Source of the DNA: CBDCFV01 sp965261795
GTDB lineage: Bacteria; Chloroflexota; Dehalococcoidia; Lucifugimonadales; UBA3495
Reading direction: 5' to 3'
NCBI GenBank assembly: GCA_965261795.1
Contig: OZ253476.1
Location: forward strand, 744,001 to 808,000
Length of the DNA: 64,000 bases
Below are positions 1-7,596 of this stretch, one piece after another (the first letter of the stretch is position 1; each line of letters starts with the position of its first letter). The position numbers were made by a program, and so were the translations under genes. Under the pieces are notes generated by a model. The model saw nothing but the letters and a program-made list of their open reading frames with translations. It was not told the DNA's origin and searched no databases.

Positions 1-761
1 TCGCAGTAAGTAACCGATGGATATGTTTCTTGGCCTTCCTGGTAGGATGCTACTACCTGATACTCAATCGCGTTGGCCAACCCTTCATCTATCCAGTCGG
101 CGTAATCGTTGCCGTGAAACCATGTGTGGGCTGCTTCGTGGGCGATTAAGTTGAATGTCTTGTTGCAGTTCCCGTCAATTTTGATTTCTATGGTTGAGTT
201 GTCCACGACATAAGGGGCCCCGGCGTAGCGGGCGGCATAGCTCATTTGGTTACGTCCACAGATCCCGCCGGATAATGTTCTCACCCGTTTCATCGTCACC
301 CTTGGCGATGGGTAAGGCACGCCGAGTATGCGTTCTCCTTCGTTGATGGCTTGCACCAGTTGGTTGAACCGCAGCCGGCTGTCGGCGAATCCTGTGACAG
401 TCACGTCCACCTGCTGGTCTAACGAGGTGGTAATGGTCTTGGCACGTTTGGCAGCCGTGCTCACTGGCGCCAGCGTAGGTCGCACAGTGGGCGTTGGAGT
501 AGGCTGAGGGGTGGGCGTTGGTGTGGGTCGTGGAGTGTGCGTCAACGTGGGCGTCGGAGTAGGCTGAGGTGTGGGCGCCGGCGTAGCGTTGACGGTCGTG
601 GCTTGTATAGTTGCAGCTACGGCGGCGTTGATGGTGGCCTTCACGGCCGTCGGATCGGCGGATCGCGGGTTCTCTGCTGGTGCCGGACTGTCTTGGGAGA
701 ACGAGCATCCTAGCGGGATTAGCGCAGAGATGACCAGTAATATAACCCGGTTCTTTGACAT
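1..761 (-). CDS. Lipoprotein with Pro/Thr linker and HExxH peptidase-like domain (3' end off window)
   Basis: The frame is open from an ATG at 761 to the left edge, so the C-terminus is missing. Residues 1-19 form a lipoprotein signal with a lipobox ending L-G-C (Cys19). A long Thr-Pro rich linker (about residues 50-90) follows. The distal part carries HEAAH at residues 208-212 and a downstream DEGLA motif with Glu226, the arrangement of gluzincin zinc peptidases of the Peptidase_MA type. Inferred role: a membrane-anchored, outward-facing metallopeptidase. The DUF3500 gene lies 79 bp upstream on the same strand. Longer readings on the other strand here are shadows of the repetitive linker. 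The family assignment rests on the zinc motif alone. Confidence 0.75.
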   Translation of the reverse strand, partial: MSKNRVILLVISALIPLGCSFSQDSPAPAENPRSADPTAVKATINAAVAATIQATTVNATPAPTPQPTPTPTLTHTPRPTPTPTPQPTPTPTVRPTLAPVSTAAKRAKTITTSLDQQVDVTVTGFADSRLRFNQLVQAINEGERILGVPYPSPRVTMKRVRTLSGGICGRNQMSYAARYAGAPYVVDNSTIEIKIDGNCNKTFNLIAHEAAHTWFHGNDYADWIDEGLANAIEYQVVASYQEGQETYPSVTYC

Positions 762-840
762 CGGTCGGCGCCCGTTGCCTTACGGAGTACAGGAAATCAA
801 ATTCAGCATTCTCTTAGCCATGGCGTGTGCAAAGTCGTGC

Positions 841-1830
841 TCAGAGCACGTGATAAAGCAGCAGGTGTTCCCTCAGAACGTCGGCCGCAAAGTCGTTTTC
901 AATGTCCCGCCATACCGAGTGGATATGGTTGGCGCCGTCCTGTCGGTTATCGAACTCCACAACGAAATTGCCCCCGTGAATGCGGTAGTAGTGGGCATCA
1001 TTCTTGGACACAGGCCCGGCCCAAGCCAAGTGGAAGTGGTCCAACCCCTCGTCCCTGATCGCGGCAAGCTTCTGCTCCGCCAAATCGGTACGGACCTGCC
1101 CAACGTACTCAGTGATCAAGCTCAGCAGGGATTCTTTCTGGCTGCCGGTCATTGCGTCGCCGGGAAGTCCCTCGGGCCGGAAAGGGAACGACACCTTGGT
1201 GCTGTTGTATGTCAGGATGTCCAAGGGCGCTTCATCATAAATGACGGCCCGCTCAAGTTGGGATTGGTCCAAGCTGTTCATCAATTGGAAAGCAGTGTCT
1301 TCCCGGTCACCCAGGATACGGAGGCCGGTCTTGGGGCCTTTTCTTACCTCAGCCGGGTTGGCCCCGAAGAAAAACGGGGTCACCGAGATAATATTGTCGC
1401 CCCAGATGCTGAAATGCAGGGAGACGTGATGGCCCTCGGTGCGCCAGCCCCAAGGCGTGTCGGGCCCCGGCTCGCCAAAGACCGTAAAGTAGTACAGCTC
1501 CGTGTCCCGCACGAACGTAACCATGCCCATTTCTTTTTCCAGCGGGCCCAGCACGTCCTCATGCTCGATAATCTGCTTGGCCTGCTCAAATGAGCGAGGT
1601 GTGAGGCCGGTTTCGAGGAGCGCCATAGCCAGGCCGCGCTGGTTCTGGTCCATATCGCGCAGGGCCAGGCCGTGGCGGTTAATGGGCGGGTAGTACCAAT
1701 ACATCCGCTCCCCGTCCATGTACTCGAAAGTAGCCTTGGCTTTTTGCGCCTCGGTCAGGCTGTCCAGAAAACTCCGGGCGGCGGCGGCCATCTGCGTCGC
1801 TGCCTGCGGCTGGGATATCACTGTTGCCAT
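841..1830 (-). CDS. DUF3500 family protein
   Basis: A 329-residue protein whose ATG at 1830 follows a strong AAGGAGGT SD at 7-nt spacing. The sequence matches the general look of DUF3500: an N-terminal helix rich in Ala/Gln, a GERMYWYYPP block near residue 40, a central GHHVSLH motif (about residue 133) and a C-terminal HFHLAWAG...HYYRIHG block. The family is of unknown biochemical function; the clustered His residues suggest metal or small-ligand binding, which is inference. No signal peptide is seen, so it is probably cytoplasmic. It may be cotranscribed with the downstream lipoprotein peptidase gene, 79 bp away. Confidence 0.8.
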   Translation of the reverse strand: MATVISQPQAATQMAAAARSFLDSLTEAQKAKATFEYMDGERMYWYYPPINRHGLALRDMDQNQRGLAMALLETGLTPRSFEQAKQIIEHEDVLGPLEKEMGMVTFVRDTELYYFTVFGEPGPDTPWGWRTEGHHVSLHFSIWGDNIISVTPFFFGANPAEVRKGPKTGLRILGDREDTAFQLMNSLDQSQLERAVIYDEAPLDILTYNSTKVSFPFRPEGLPGDAMTGSQKESLLSLITEYVGQVRTDLAEQKLAAIRDEGLDHFHLAWAGPVSKNDAHYYRIHGGNFVVEFDNRQDGANHIHSVWRDIENDFAADVLREHLLLYHVL

Positions 1831-2408
1831 GATGAGACCTCCTTAGACAGGTGCGGATACGGTTAGCGTATTCGAGTTTATGGGCGGGCTACTCCCTCGT
1901 CAACCTGATGCCCGCTGGTTGCTTGTCCGTCAGATTTTCGCGAGCTCGCTATCCTCACCGCAGAGTGCGCAGAGACCGCCGAGGGAGACGGGACGGTTTT
2001 TCAGATTTCTGTGTCATTTTGTATCATTTGTGTGTCATTTTGTGTCATTCAGCTTTGGAAGCGGGGTTGGATTTCTGGATATTTGGGTCGTTTCAGGCCA
2101 GAATGACCCACTTTCTGTCCAGATTTTACCGCGAATTGTGTCATTCTGTGTCATGGATTCCATGCTGCGTCAGTCGCGGGTCCCAGTTTGGTTCCCCGGA
2201 CGGCAGGAGCGCCATACAGAGCATAGATTATGGTAAAGCGTCGTTGCCGGGGTTGGGAAGGGGCAAGTGTCATAAAAGCGCCGACTCTCACTTTTATGGA
2301 GCAAAAGGACAAGAGACGGGCCTGCGACACCATGACTTTAAGGTTGATTTGTGCAGTTCTCTATCAACCCAATTACGTGGGGGGAATGTGACATTCGCCC
2401 CTCACGGG
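1831..2408. repeat. Gene-free intergenic DNA with a degenerate dispersed repeat
   Basis: No credible gene is present. Positions about 2000-2275 are T-rich with repeated GTGTCATT words. They align, in opposite orientation, with 46325-46575: shared blocks include TCATTCAGCTTTGG, ATATTTG-GTC-TTTCAGGC, and GTTGGGAAGGGGC near the far end. Positions 1957-1985 hold a CGCAGAG..CGCCGAGG phrase that recurs at 14297-14345 and 14890-14912. These are intergenic repeats of unknown function; the alignment was made by eye. Confidence 0.55.
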
Positions 2409-2677
2409 CTGACAGGGGTATGTAAAATTGAGATTATAGCTACGAACCGGCCCCACCGCCCCTGGATTCCGGCCTACGCCGGAATGACGGAATGGGCCCG
2501 CCTGGATTCCGGCCTACGCCGGAATGACGGAATGGGCCCGATACGGAATGGGCCCGATACGGAATGGGCCCGATAGTGAGCATTTGGGAGCGGTTTTGTA
2601 TTTGAGCAAGCCTACCCTACTATGCGGTCTCACGTTCAACTGCGTAAAGTCCCAAATGAAATACATACCCTTGTCAG
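2409..2677 (+). mobile_element. MITE-like element, copy 1 (269 bp)
   Basis: The element begins CTGACAGGGGTATGTA and ends with the inverse complement TACATACCCTTGTCAG, so terminal inverted repeats match at 15 of 16 positions. It is bordered on both sides by the identical 11-mer CCCCTCACGGG (2398-2408 and 2678-2688), a target-site duplication. Inside are two 40-bp units (2461-2540), each containing the palindrome ATTCCGGCCTACGCCGGAAT, then two 16-bp ATACGGAATGGGCCCG units. There is no open reading frame, so it would depend on a transposase supplied elsewhere. It sits 54 bp beyond the stop of the neighbouring Uma2 gene. A second copy is at 16119-16374. Confidence 0.85.
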
Positions 2678-2731
2678 CCCCTCACGGGGGCGCCTGCACG
2701 GGTTGGAGGCAACGAAAGACGCCTGAGCACA

Positions 2732-3442
2732 TTATGAACTTTGGCGACGGCGAAGCTCCTCTTCCAGTTGCCGGACCCGCGCTTCGGCTTCGGCGGCACG
2801 GGCTTCCGCATCCCGGCGGGCAGCGCTCTCCTCCATGAAGGTGTGCAGGTAGCGCCTGTCCACTGGGTCCCAAAAGCGCAGATTTCCCTCTTCCCAGCAT
2901 AAGTCGAGGTTCAGGGAGTCACTATGACCCCACAGGTGCTCATCGTCCGTCCTGTGGATGGTAATGGGCAAATACAGGCCGTCCACCAACCGGTCGCCAG
3001 CCAAGTGGGTTGAATACCGGCGCCCGCCGGTAGGGTCGAACCTCCAGTACTCGGGGACACTCATAGCCGCATAGGCCTCCCACTTCAAAGTCTCGTCACG
3101 GCGGGCGGTGCTTTCTGAGGCTACTTCCATCACAAAGTCCGGGGGTTTACCCTGCTCCGGAATAAGATAACCGTTGCGGGGGACCCTCGCCGCAGGGTAG
3201 ACGCCGAAAGCGATGAGCAGGTCGGGATACAGCACCCCTTCATAGCTGCGGGTTGGTATCAGGGCAGCGGCGATTTCGCTGATGATGATAGTGGTGTCCG
3301 GGTTTCCGAAGTGCTCGGCTAGAGAAGGCGGGTAGCCCGGGTAATTGATGTAGTCGAAGGCAGTCAACTCTTCAGGCGGCGCGTCGGGAAACTGGATAAT
3401 TTCCCCGGCTTCCGCCTGTGGGGTCATGGGCCTTAGGGTCAT
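2732..3442 (-). CDS. Uma2 family PD-(D/E)XK endonuclease-like protein
   Basis: About 236 residues. The ATG at 3442 is preferred because TGAGG sits 6 nt upstream; a GTG at 3454 is the alternative. The Uma2/DUF820 core is clear: VLYPDLLIAFG (first Asp), GKPPDFVMEVASEST (Asp and Glu), then DETLKWEAYAAMSVPEYWRFDP, which supplies the Lys and the typical EYW-x-D ending. The C-terminus is a charged coiled coil rich in Ala, Glu and Arg. Uma2 proteins are restriction-nuclease-fold proteins of poorly known role. It lies 27 bp after the 2Fe-2S protein gene on the same strand and could be cotranscribed. It is clearly diverged from the seven-gene array at 40 kb. Confidence 0.85.
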   Translation of the reverse strand: MTLRPMTPQAEAGEIIQFPDAPPEELTAFDYINYPGYPPSLAEHFGNPDTTIIISEIAAALIPTRSYEGVLYPDLLIAFGVYPAARVPRNGYLIPEQGKPPDFVMEVASESTARRDETLKWEAYAAMSVPEYWRFDPTGGRRYSTHLAGDRLVDGLYLPITIHRTDDEHLWGHSDSLNLDLCWEEGNLRFWDPVDRRYLHTFMEESAARRDAEARAAEAEARVRQLEEELRRRQSS

Positions 3443-3469
3443 AACTGGCCTCACTGGAAGAGGATGGGA

Positions 3470-3976
3470 TCATGGCGCCTTTGTATCGGTCGCGGCGCGT
3501 ACAGACTCAATAATCCGCCCGTACGCGTTGCACCGGCACAGGTTGCCAGACAATGCTTGCCGGATTTCCTGTTCGGTCGGGACCGGATTGGCGTCCAGCA
3601 GGGCTTTAGCCGCCAGAACGAACCCCGGAGTGCAGAATCCGCACTGGCCGCCGTCGTTGTCCAGAAAGGCTTGCTGCATCGGGTGCAACTCGTCTCCTGA
3701 CGCCAAGCCTTCAATAGTAAGCACGGGCCGGTCTCCAACCTGGACGGCTAGAATCTGGCAGGCGTAGACCGGCTGGCCGGACAACAGGACGGTGCACGAT
3801 CCGCACTCTCCGCGGTCGCACCCGCGCTTGGCCCCGGTAAGGTCCAAGTCTTCCCGCAGTACATCCAGCAACGTCGAGTGGTGCGCCACCACCAAGCGGC
3901 GGCCAACGCCGTTGACGTTCAAAGTGAGTTCTGAGGTGTAGAGCGCAGGCGCTTCAGAGTCCGGCATAGTGGCCAT
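3470..3976 (-). CDS. (2Fe-2S)-binding small subunit of a xanthine dehydrogenase/CO dehydrogenase-type molybdenum hydroxylase
   Basis: A 168-residue protein from the ATG at 3976; upstream in-frame sequence does not look like protein of this family. The plant-ferredoxin-type cluster is Cys53, Cys58, Cys61 and Cys73 (CDRGECGSC...C). The second, alpha-helical cluster is Cys112, Cys115, Cys147 and Cys149 (QCGFC...CRC). All eight ligands are present. These subunits carry electrons from the Mo centre of a large subunit to FAD or another acceptor. A large subunit is encoded 25 kb away at 29152-31428, but none is adjacent and no FAD subunit is visible in the window. Whether the two work together cannot be told from sequence. 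Confidence 0.92.
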   Translation of the reverse strand: MATMPDSEAPALYTSELTLNVNGVGRRLVVAHHSTLLDVLREDLDLTGAKRGCDRGECGSCTVLLSGQPVYACQILAVQVGDRPVLTIEGLASGDELHPMQQAFLDNDGGQCGFCTPGFVLAAKALLDANPVPTEQEIRQALSGNLCRCNAYGRIIESVRAATDTKAP

Positions 3977-4313
3977 CCATTTCTTTGGGTTAACAAGGTA
4001 CAGGAGTTTACAGGATGTCAGCCGATATGCTACTCCAAGGGTCAGGCTCCGGCAAGGACAGGACTTTTTAGTACTACAGTCGCAGATTGAGAATATGGAA
4101 AAGGTGGATTTTCGGAATAGGGCATAGGTTGCGAAATATGATGCAACCTTCACCATCTGCAGCACTGTCCGAGTCTTTGCAATCTCCTCAAAGTGCTCTC
4201 AGCCTTGGGGCCGAAGCATTGATGATACACTTGATAGGGGCGCCGCACGGATTTTCGTCGGCTTTATCAATCAGGCCAAGGGTGCGTGATAACCCACCCC
4301 CACGAGGCGAATT
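3977..4313. other. Divergent intergenic region, no gene seen
   Basis: 337 bp between the leftward 2Fe-2S gene and the rightward ATPase gene. It must hold both promoters. The upstream extension of the leftward reading frame is low-quality sequence without an SD. An SD-like GAGG lies 6 nt before the ATPase ATG at 4314. I see no riboswitch-like or inverted-repeat structure. Confidence 0.4.
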
Positions 4314-5810
4314 ATGCTGACAATATCGGTCAAGAATTTGGGGCCCATCGCCGAGGGAACGGTGGACTTGAAGCCGCTCACGATATTTGTGGGTCCCAGT
4401 AACACCGGCAAGTCGTACATGGCCACGGCTATACATGTGGTGATGAAGGCCCTCCAAGGGGACAGCCTCTTCCCGCCTAGGCGCATGTTTGTTGGCGGTG
4501 CGATGTACACCAACAAGGCTTTTGGAAACCTGTGGGAAGTGCCGAGCGAAGACTCCGGGTTTGGCAATGCTGCCTGGGCATGGGCGAAGCAACTGAAGAA
4601 AGAGGGGTTAGACCCTCAGCAATTAACAGTTGCCAGTCTTCCCGTAGCCCTGCGGGCAGAATTGAAGGATATAACCGTTCGAGAGATGGGCAAGGTTCGC
4701 AGTGACGCTATAAGCCATTTGCGCCAGGAACATAAGAGACCATCCGCCTTCGTCACCAGGGGCGCCGAACCCGCAGATTTCCGGATTACCATACATAGGA
4801 ACGAGCCGCTGTTGAATATGGATATTCAGCTAGTGGACGAGGAAAGAGCGGGTCTCGACTTTGATATATCGAATGCCGAAATAGAGCCATCCCCACTCGT
4901 GCTTATGGAATATGAGCCTGAACCGGACAGGGAATCCATTGATGTCTTCCACGAGGTCGTGTCCTCATGGCTGGACTCGCTGGTGGCAAAGGTGTTGGAC
5001 GGAGTGCCCGAGCAAAGCTATTATCTTCCGGCGGCGCGCTCCGGCATTGTTCTGGGGCATAAAGTTTTGGCCGCCGATATTGTCCATCGATCCGCCCGAC
5101 CGCGCAGCTCGACGGACAATATACCAACTTTGCCAGGGGTCACAACGGAGTTCTTGGGCAATCTCATACGTCTTGACCGGCGTATGCGCCGCCGCACGAC
5201 CGATCCTGCAATGGAAAATGCCATTTCCTTCATCGAAGACGAGGTCTTGCACGGCAAGATTGACCTCGACGAATCCGCCGCGTTGCCAATATCCGAAATA
5301 GTCTATCTTCCCAGTGAGGTACAATCGGAATCGGGCGAATTTACTCTGGACGAAACCTCCTCCATGGTCTCCGAATTGGCCCCGCTCATTATGTTCTTGA
5401 AATACCTCGTGCGACAGGGCGACCTTCTAATTCTGGAGGAACCCGAGTCCCACCTGCACCCAGCCGCCCAGCGAATGATGGCCCGGGGGATCGTCCGGCT
5501 GGTAAATGCTGGGGTGAAGGTAATCATTACCACCCATAGCGACATGTTTGTTGGGCAGATAAACAACTCTCTGGCTCTGAGCAATGCCAGCCGGGAACTG
5601 ATTGAAGAACAGGGCTTTGAACCCTACGACTTCCTGAAACCCGAACAAGTCAGCGCCTGTTTGTTCAAGTATGACCGGGAACAAGGCGGCAGCGTAATCC
5701 AACCCTTGGAAATCGACCCGGACACCGGGATCGACGAGGACGAATTCGCCGATGTGATTGAGGCCATCTACAACGAGTCCATAACTTTACAACGGGACCG
5801 GGTTCTATGA
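4314..5810 (+). CDS. AAA/ABC-type ATPase (AAA_15/OLD-like), probable defence component
   Basis: A 498-residue ATPase. It opens with an SMC-like beta strand and Walker A GPSNTGKS (about residues 28-35). The Walker B block LLILEEPESHLHP falls near residues 372-384, followed by the H-loop TTHSD. The long middle insert replaces a coiled coil, as in RecF/OLD-like and AAA_15 proteins. No TOPRIM domain follows within the chain. The stop overlaps the next gene's start (ATGA at 5807-5810), so the two are translationally coupled. In families such as PARIS, Septu and Gabija, ATPases of this kind sense infection and control a nuclease partner; by analogy this may be a two-gene antiphage or addiction module. 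The function is inferred. Confidence 0.85.
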   Translation: MLTISVKNLGPIAEGTVDLKPLTIFVGPSNTGKSYMATAIHVVMKALQGDSLFPPRRMFVGGAMYTNKAFGNLWEVPSEDSGFGNAAWAWAKQLKKEGLDPQQLTVASLPVALRAELKDITVREMGKVRSDAISHLRQEHKRPSAFVTRGAEPADFRITIHRNEPLLNMDIQLVDEERAGLDFDISNAEIEPSPLVLMEYEPEPDRESIDVFHEVVSSWLDSLVAKVLDGVPEQSYYLPAARSGIVLGHKVLAADIVHRSARPRSSTDNIPTLPGVTTEFLGNLIRLDRRMRRRTTDPAMENAISFIEDEVLHGKIDLDESAALPISEIVYLPSEVQSESGEFTLDETSSMVSELAPLIMFLKYLVRQGDLLILEEPESHLHPAAQRMMARGIVRLVNAGVKVIITTHSDMFVGQINNSLALSNASRELIEEQGFEPYDFLKPEQVSACLFKYDREQGGSVIQPLEIDPDTGIDEDEFADVIEAIYNESITLQRDRVL

Positions 5811-6307
5811 CATCGCCCAAGTTCGCGGAGACGGTCCACAACCAATATCATGATTGTTGCTTGACCGATTGCTATGAGGACGAAGGATGCAGAATCGACA
5901 TTGGCGGATTCAACCCAGGATCCCTGACCACTATCCACGGAACCAAATATCAGCATTGCCTCAAGCACAGGAGCCCCGGCCGACTATGTGACCGCCTCAT
6001 TTTCGGGCGGTTGGACAACTTGAACCGAGACTTCGTCTGCGCTGCTGAACTCAAGGGCGGCAAAAACCTGGATGCTTCCGTGGCAATCAATCAAATCCAG
6101 GGCGGATTAACCTTGGCTCATGGGATGCTGGCCAATCGGGCGATAGTCGATTGGTACCCGCTGCTCTTTTACGGAGGGAAGTTGCGAGGACACGCACTAA
6201 AGCTGTTGCGAAGTAGAAGAGCATCTTTTGGCGGAAAGAAAAAGTTGGTGGACTGGGTTGACTGCGGATCTAGCTTGCTCAGTTGCCTATCTGGGTCTCG
6301 ACGATGA
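5807..6307 (+). CDS. Small Cys-rich protein with PD-(D/E)XK-like motif, ATPase partner
   Basis: A 166-residue protein whose ATG overlaps the ATPase stop by 4 nt. The N-terminal half is Cys/His rich (Cys17, 18, 22, 28, 51, 61; His50, His54), suggesting a zinc site. The middle reads CDRLIFGR (Asp62), then strand-like VCAAELKGGK (Glu81, Lys83), then a helix with Gln96/Gln98. That D...ExK...Q order is what PD-(D/E)XK nucleases show, with zinc and nuclease parts in one short chain. The C-terminus is basic (KKK near residue 143) and ends in a WVDCGSSLL segment. I recognise no named family with certainty. The effector role is inferred from motif and coupling to the ATPase. Confidence 0.65.
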   Translation: MTSPKFAETVHNQYHDCCLTDCYEDEGCRIDIGGFNPGSLTTIHGTKYQHCLKHRSPGRLCDRLIFGRLDNLNRDFVCAAELKGGKNLDASVAINQIQGGLTLAHGMLANRAIVDWYPLLFYGGKLRGHALKLLRSRRASFGGKKKLVDWVDCGSSLLSCLSGSRR

Positions 6308-6558
6308 GGTCTTGCAAACCAGACACCATGCTCTACGACAGGCCGTGCCATCAGCATCAACTTCCTGTAACAGATGTTCTTCCGTCTGGGTGCGGTGCTG
6401 ACCACTCTGCCTGTCACTGAGGCGGGAGTGTAGCCTGCCGGCTATGACGTCCGTCCAGTTCCACTGACGTCAGTAGTGTGCCTGTAGTATAAGAATGGGT
6501 GCGGTGAAGCGAGACGGGAAGGGACAACCCCAGCTAAGGGTGTCGGGCTTGACGCCAA

Positions 6559-7497
6559 TCAGGTGGAAACCAGCACTTGGTCGAGGGCCTGCTGCAATTC
6601 TTCCGTGGGTGCGAACCCTTCGTACCGCTGAGAAACTTTGCCTTGGGTGTCCAGCACGAAGGTCCAGGACTCGTTGAACCAGTCCGGTACATCGCTTATT
6701 CCCCACTCCAGAACAGGCTGCGACAGCATTGCCTTGCTGAGGTCTCCTTGAATCTCGTCGGGGTTGTCGTATATCTCCACATGGATGAAGTTGGCCCGGT
6801 CTCGGTTGGCGTTCTTCAGCGCGGACACTGCCTCGGTCTGCGGGCCGCAGGTTGGGCTGGTGCAAAAGGCCGGCGACGCGAAAACGACCACCGTGGGCTT
6901 TCCGTTTCCGGCTGCCTCTTCAATGGTCAATTGGTACAACTCCGGGTCGGGAGTGAAATGGGTGGTCAATTTTTCCAAGGACCCGGCTCGCTCCAGCGTT
7001 TTGTTGCGGCTCAAGGGAGGGACTGAGCCAATCACGGGAACAGGTCCTTTTTCGATTACGTCCAGTGCCGTCTGCGTGCTTCCGGTAAGGCCTTCATGGT
7101 CAAGGCCAATGTCCAATCGCCAAGGCCCCGTCCGGTCGAAGTTCATTTCTGTAACATAGGAGCCGCGGACTCCGTAGGGCCAAATATAGAACTTGGCCGT
7201 TCTCGTCTCCTGCGCAGCGTCTCCGTCGCCCAAGTAGACAGAGGTAACCTCCACTTCCGGCACGTTGACTATCCCGGTGGGCGTGGTCAGCAGGAAAGCA
7301 ACCCGCTGCGTCCCTGTATTCAACAACTTGGTGGCGACTATCGCTTCCAGCCCGGGCATGGCCGCCGAAGCAGCCGGGTTAGTCTCAGCAGGCGCGGCGG
7401 ACCCACAGGCAGCCACTAACACCATGAGCCCGGCGATGAGTGGTAGAAGGACTTGGTAAAAAAGTCTCTGAAACCGCAGGCCTCTCTTGGGGTACAT
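6559..7497 (-). CDS. Lipoprotein with C-terminal SCO/peroxiredoxin-like thioredoxin-fold domain
   Basis: About 312 residues from the ATG at 7497, which follows GAGGAGG closely. The signal peptide ends with lipobox VAAC (Cys31). The middle part is beta-rich and unassigned. The C-terminal third has PTVVVFASPAFCTSPTCGPQ with Cys212 and Cys217, then a VEIYDNP block and a WTFVLDTQGKV strand, typical of SCO1/thiol-disulfide oxidoreductase domains. The spacing is C-x4-C rather than CxxxC or CxxC. Likely exported and lipid-anchored, with a role in thiol chemistry or copper delivery at the cell surface. It is followed on the same strand, with 99 bp between, upstream, by another thioredoxin-domain lipoprotein gene. 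Confidence 0.8.
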   Translation of the reverse strand: MYPKRGLRFQRLFYQVLLPLIAGLMVLVAACGSAAPAETNPAASAAMPGLEAIVATKLLNTGTQRVAFLLTTPTGIVNVPEVEVTSVYLGDGDAAQETRTAKFYIWPYGVRGSYVTEMNFDRTGPWRLDIGLDHEGLTGSTQTALDVIEKGPVPVIGSVPPLSRNKTLERAGSLEKLTTHFTPDPELYQLTIEEAAGNGKPTVVVFASPAFCTSPTCGPQTEAVSALKNANRDRANFIHVEIYDNPDEIQGDLSKAMLSQPVLEWGISDVPDWFNESWTFVLDTQGKVSQRYEGFAPTEELQQALDQVLVST

Positions 7498-7596
7498 GGC
7501 CTCCTCTCGTGTCGTCTGAATATCCCCCATTCTTCATGGTAAAGGGCCGCAGCGAGGTATGAACGAAGCCGTCCCCAAAGGGACGGCCGCTGTCCA

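Noticed and set aside
571..1593. Long plus-strand frame of 340 codons
   Set aside because: It runs opposite the lipoprotein peptidase and DUF3500 genes, both of which have strong motifs and, for DUF3500, a strong SD. It has no known motif.
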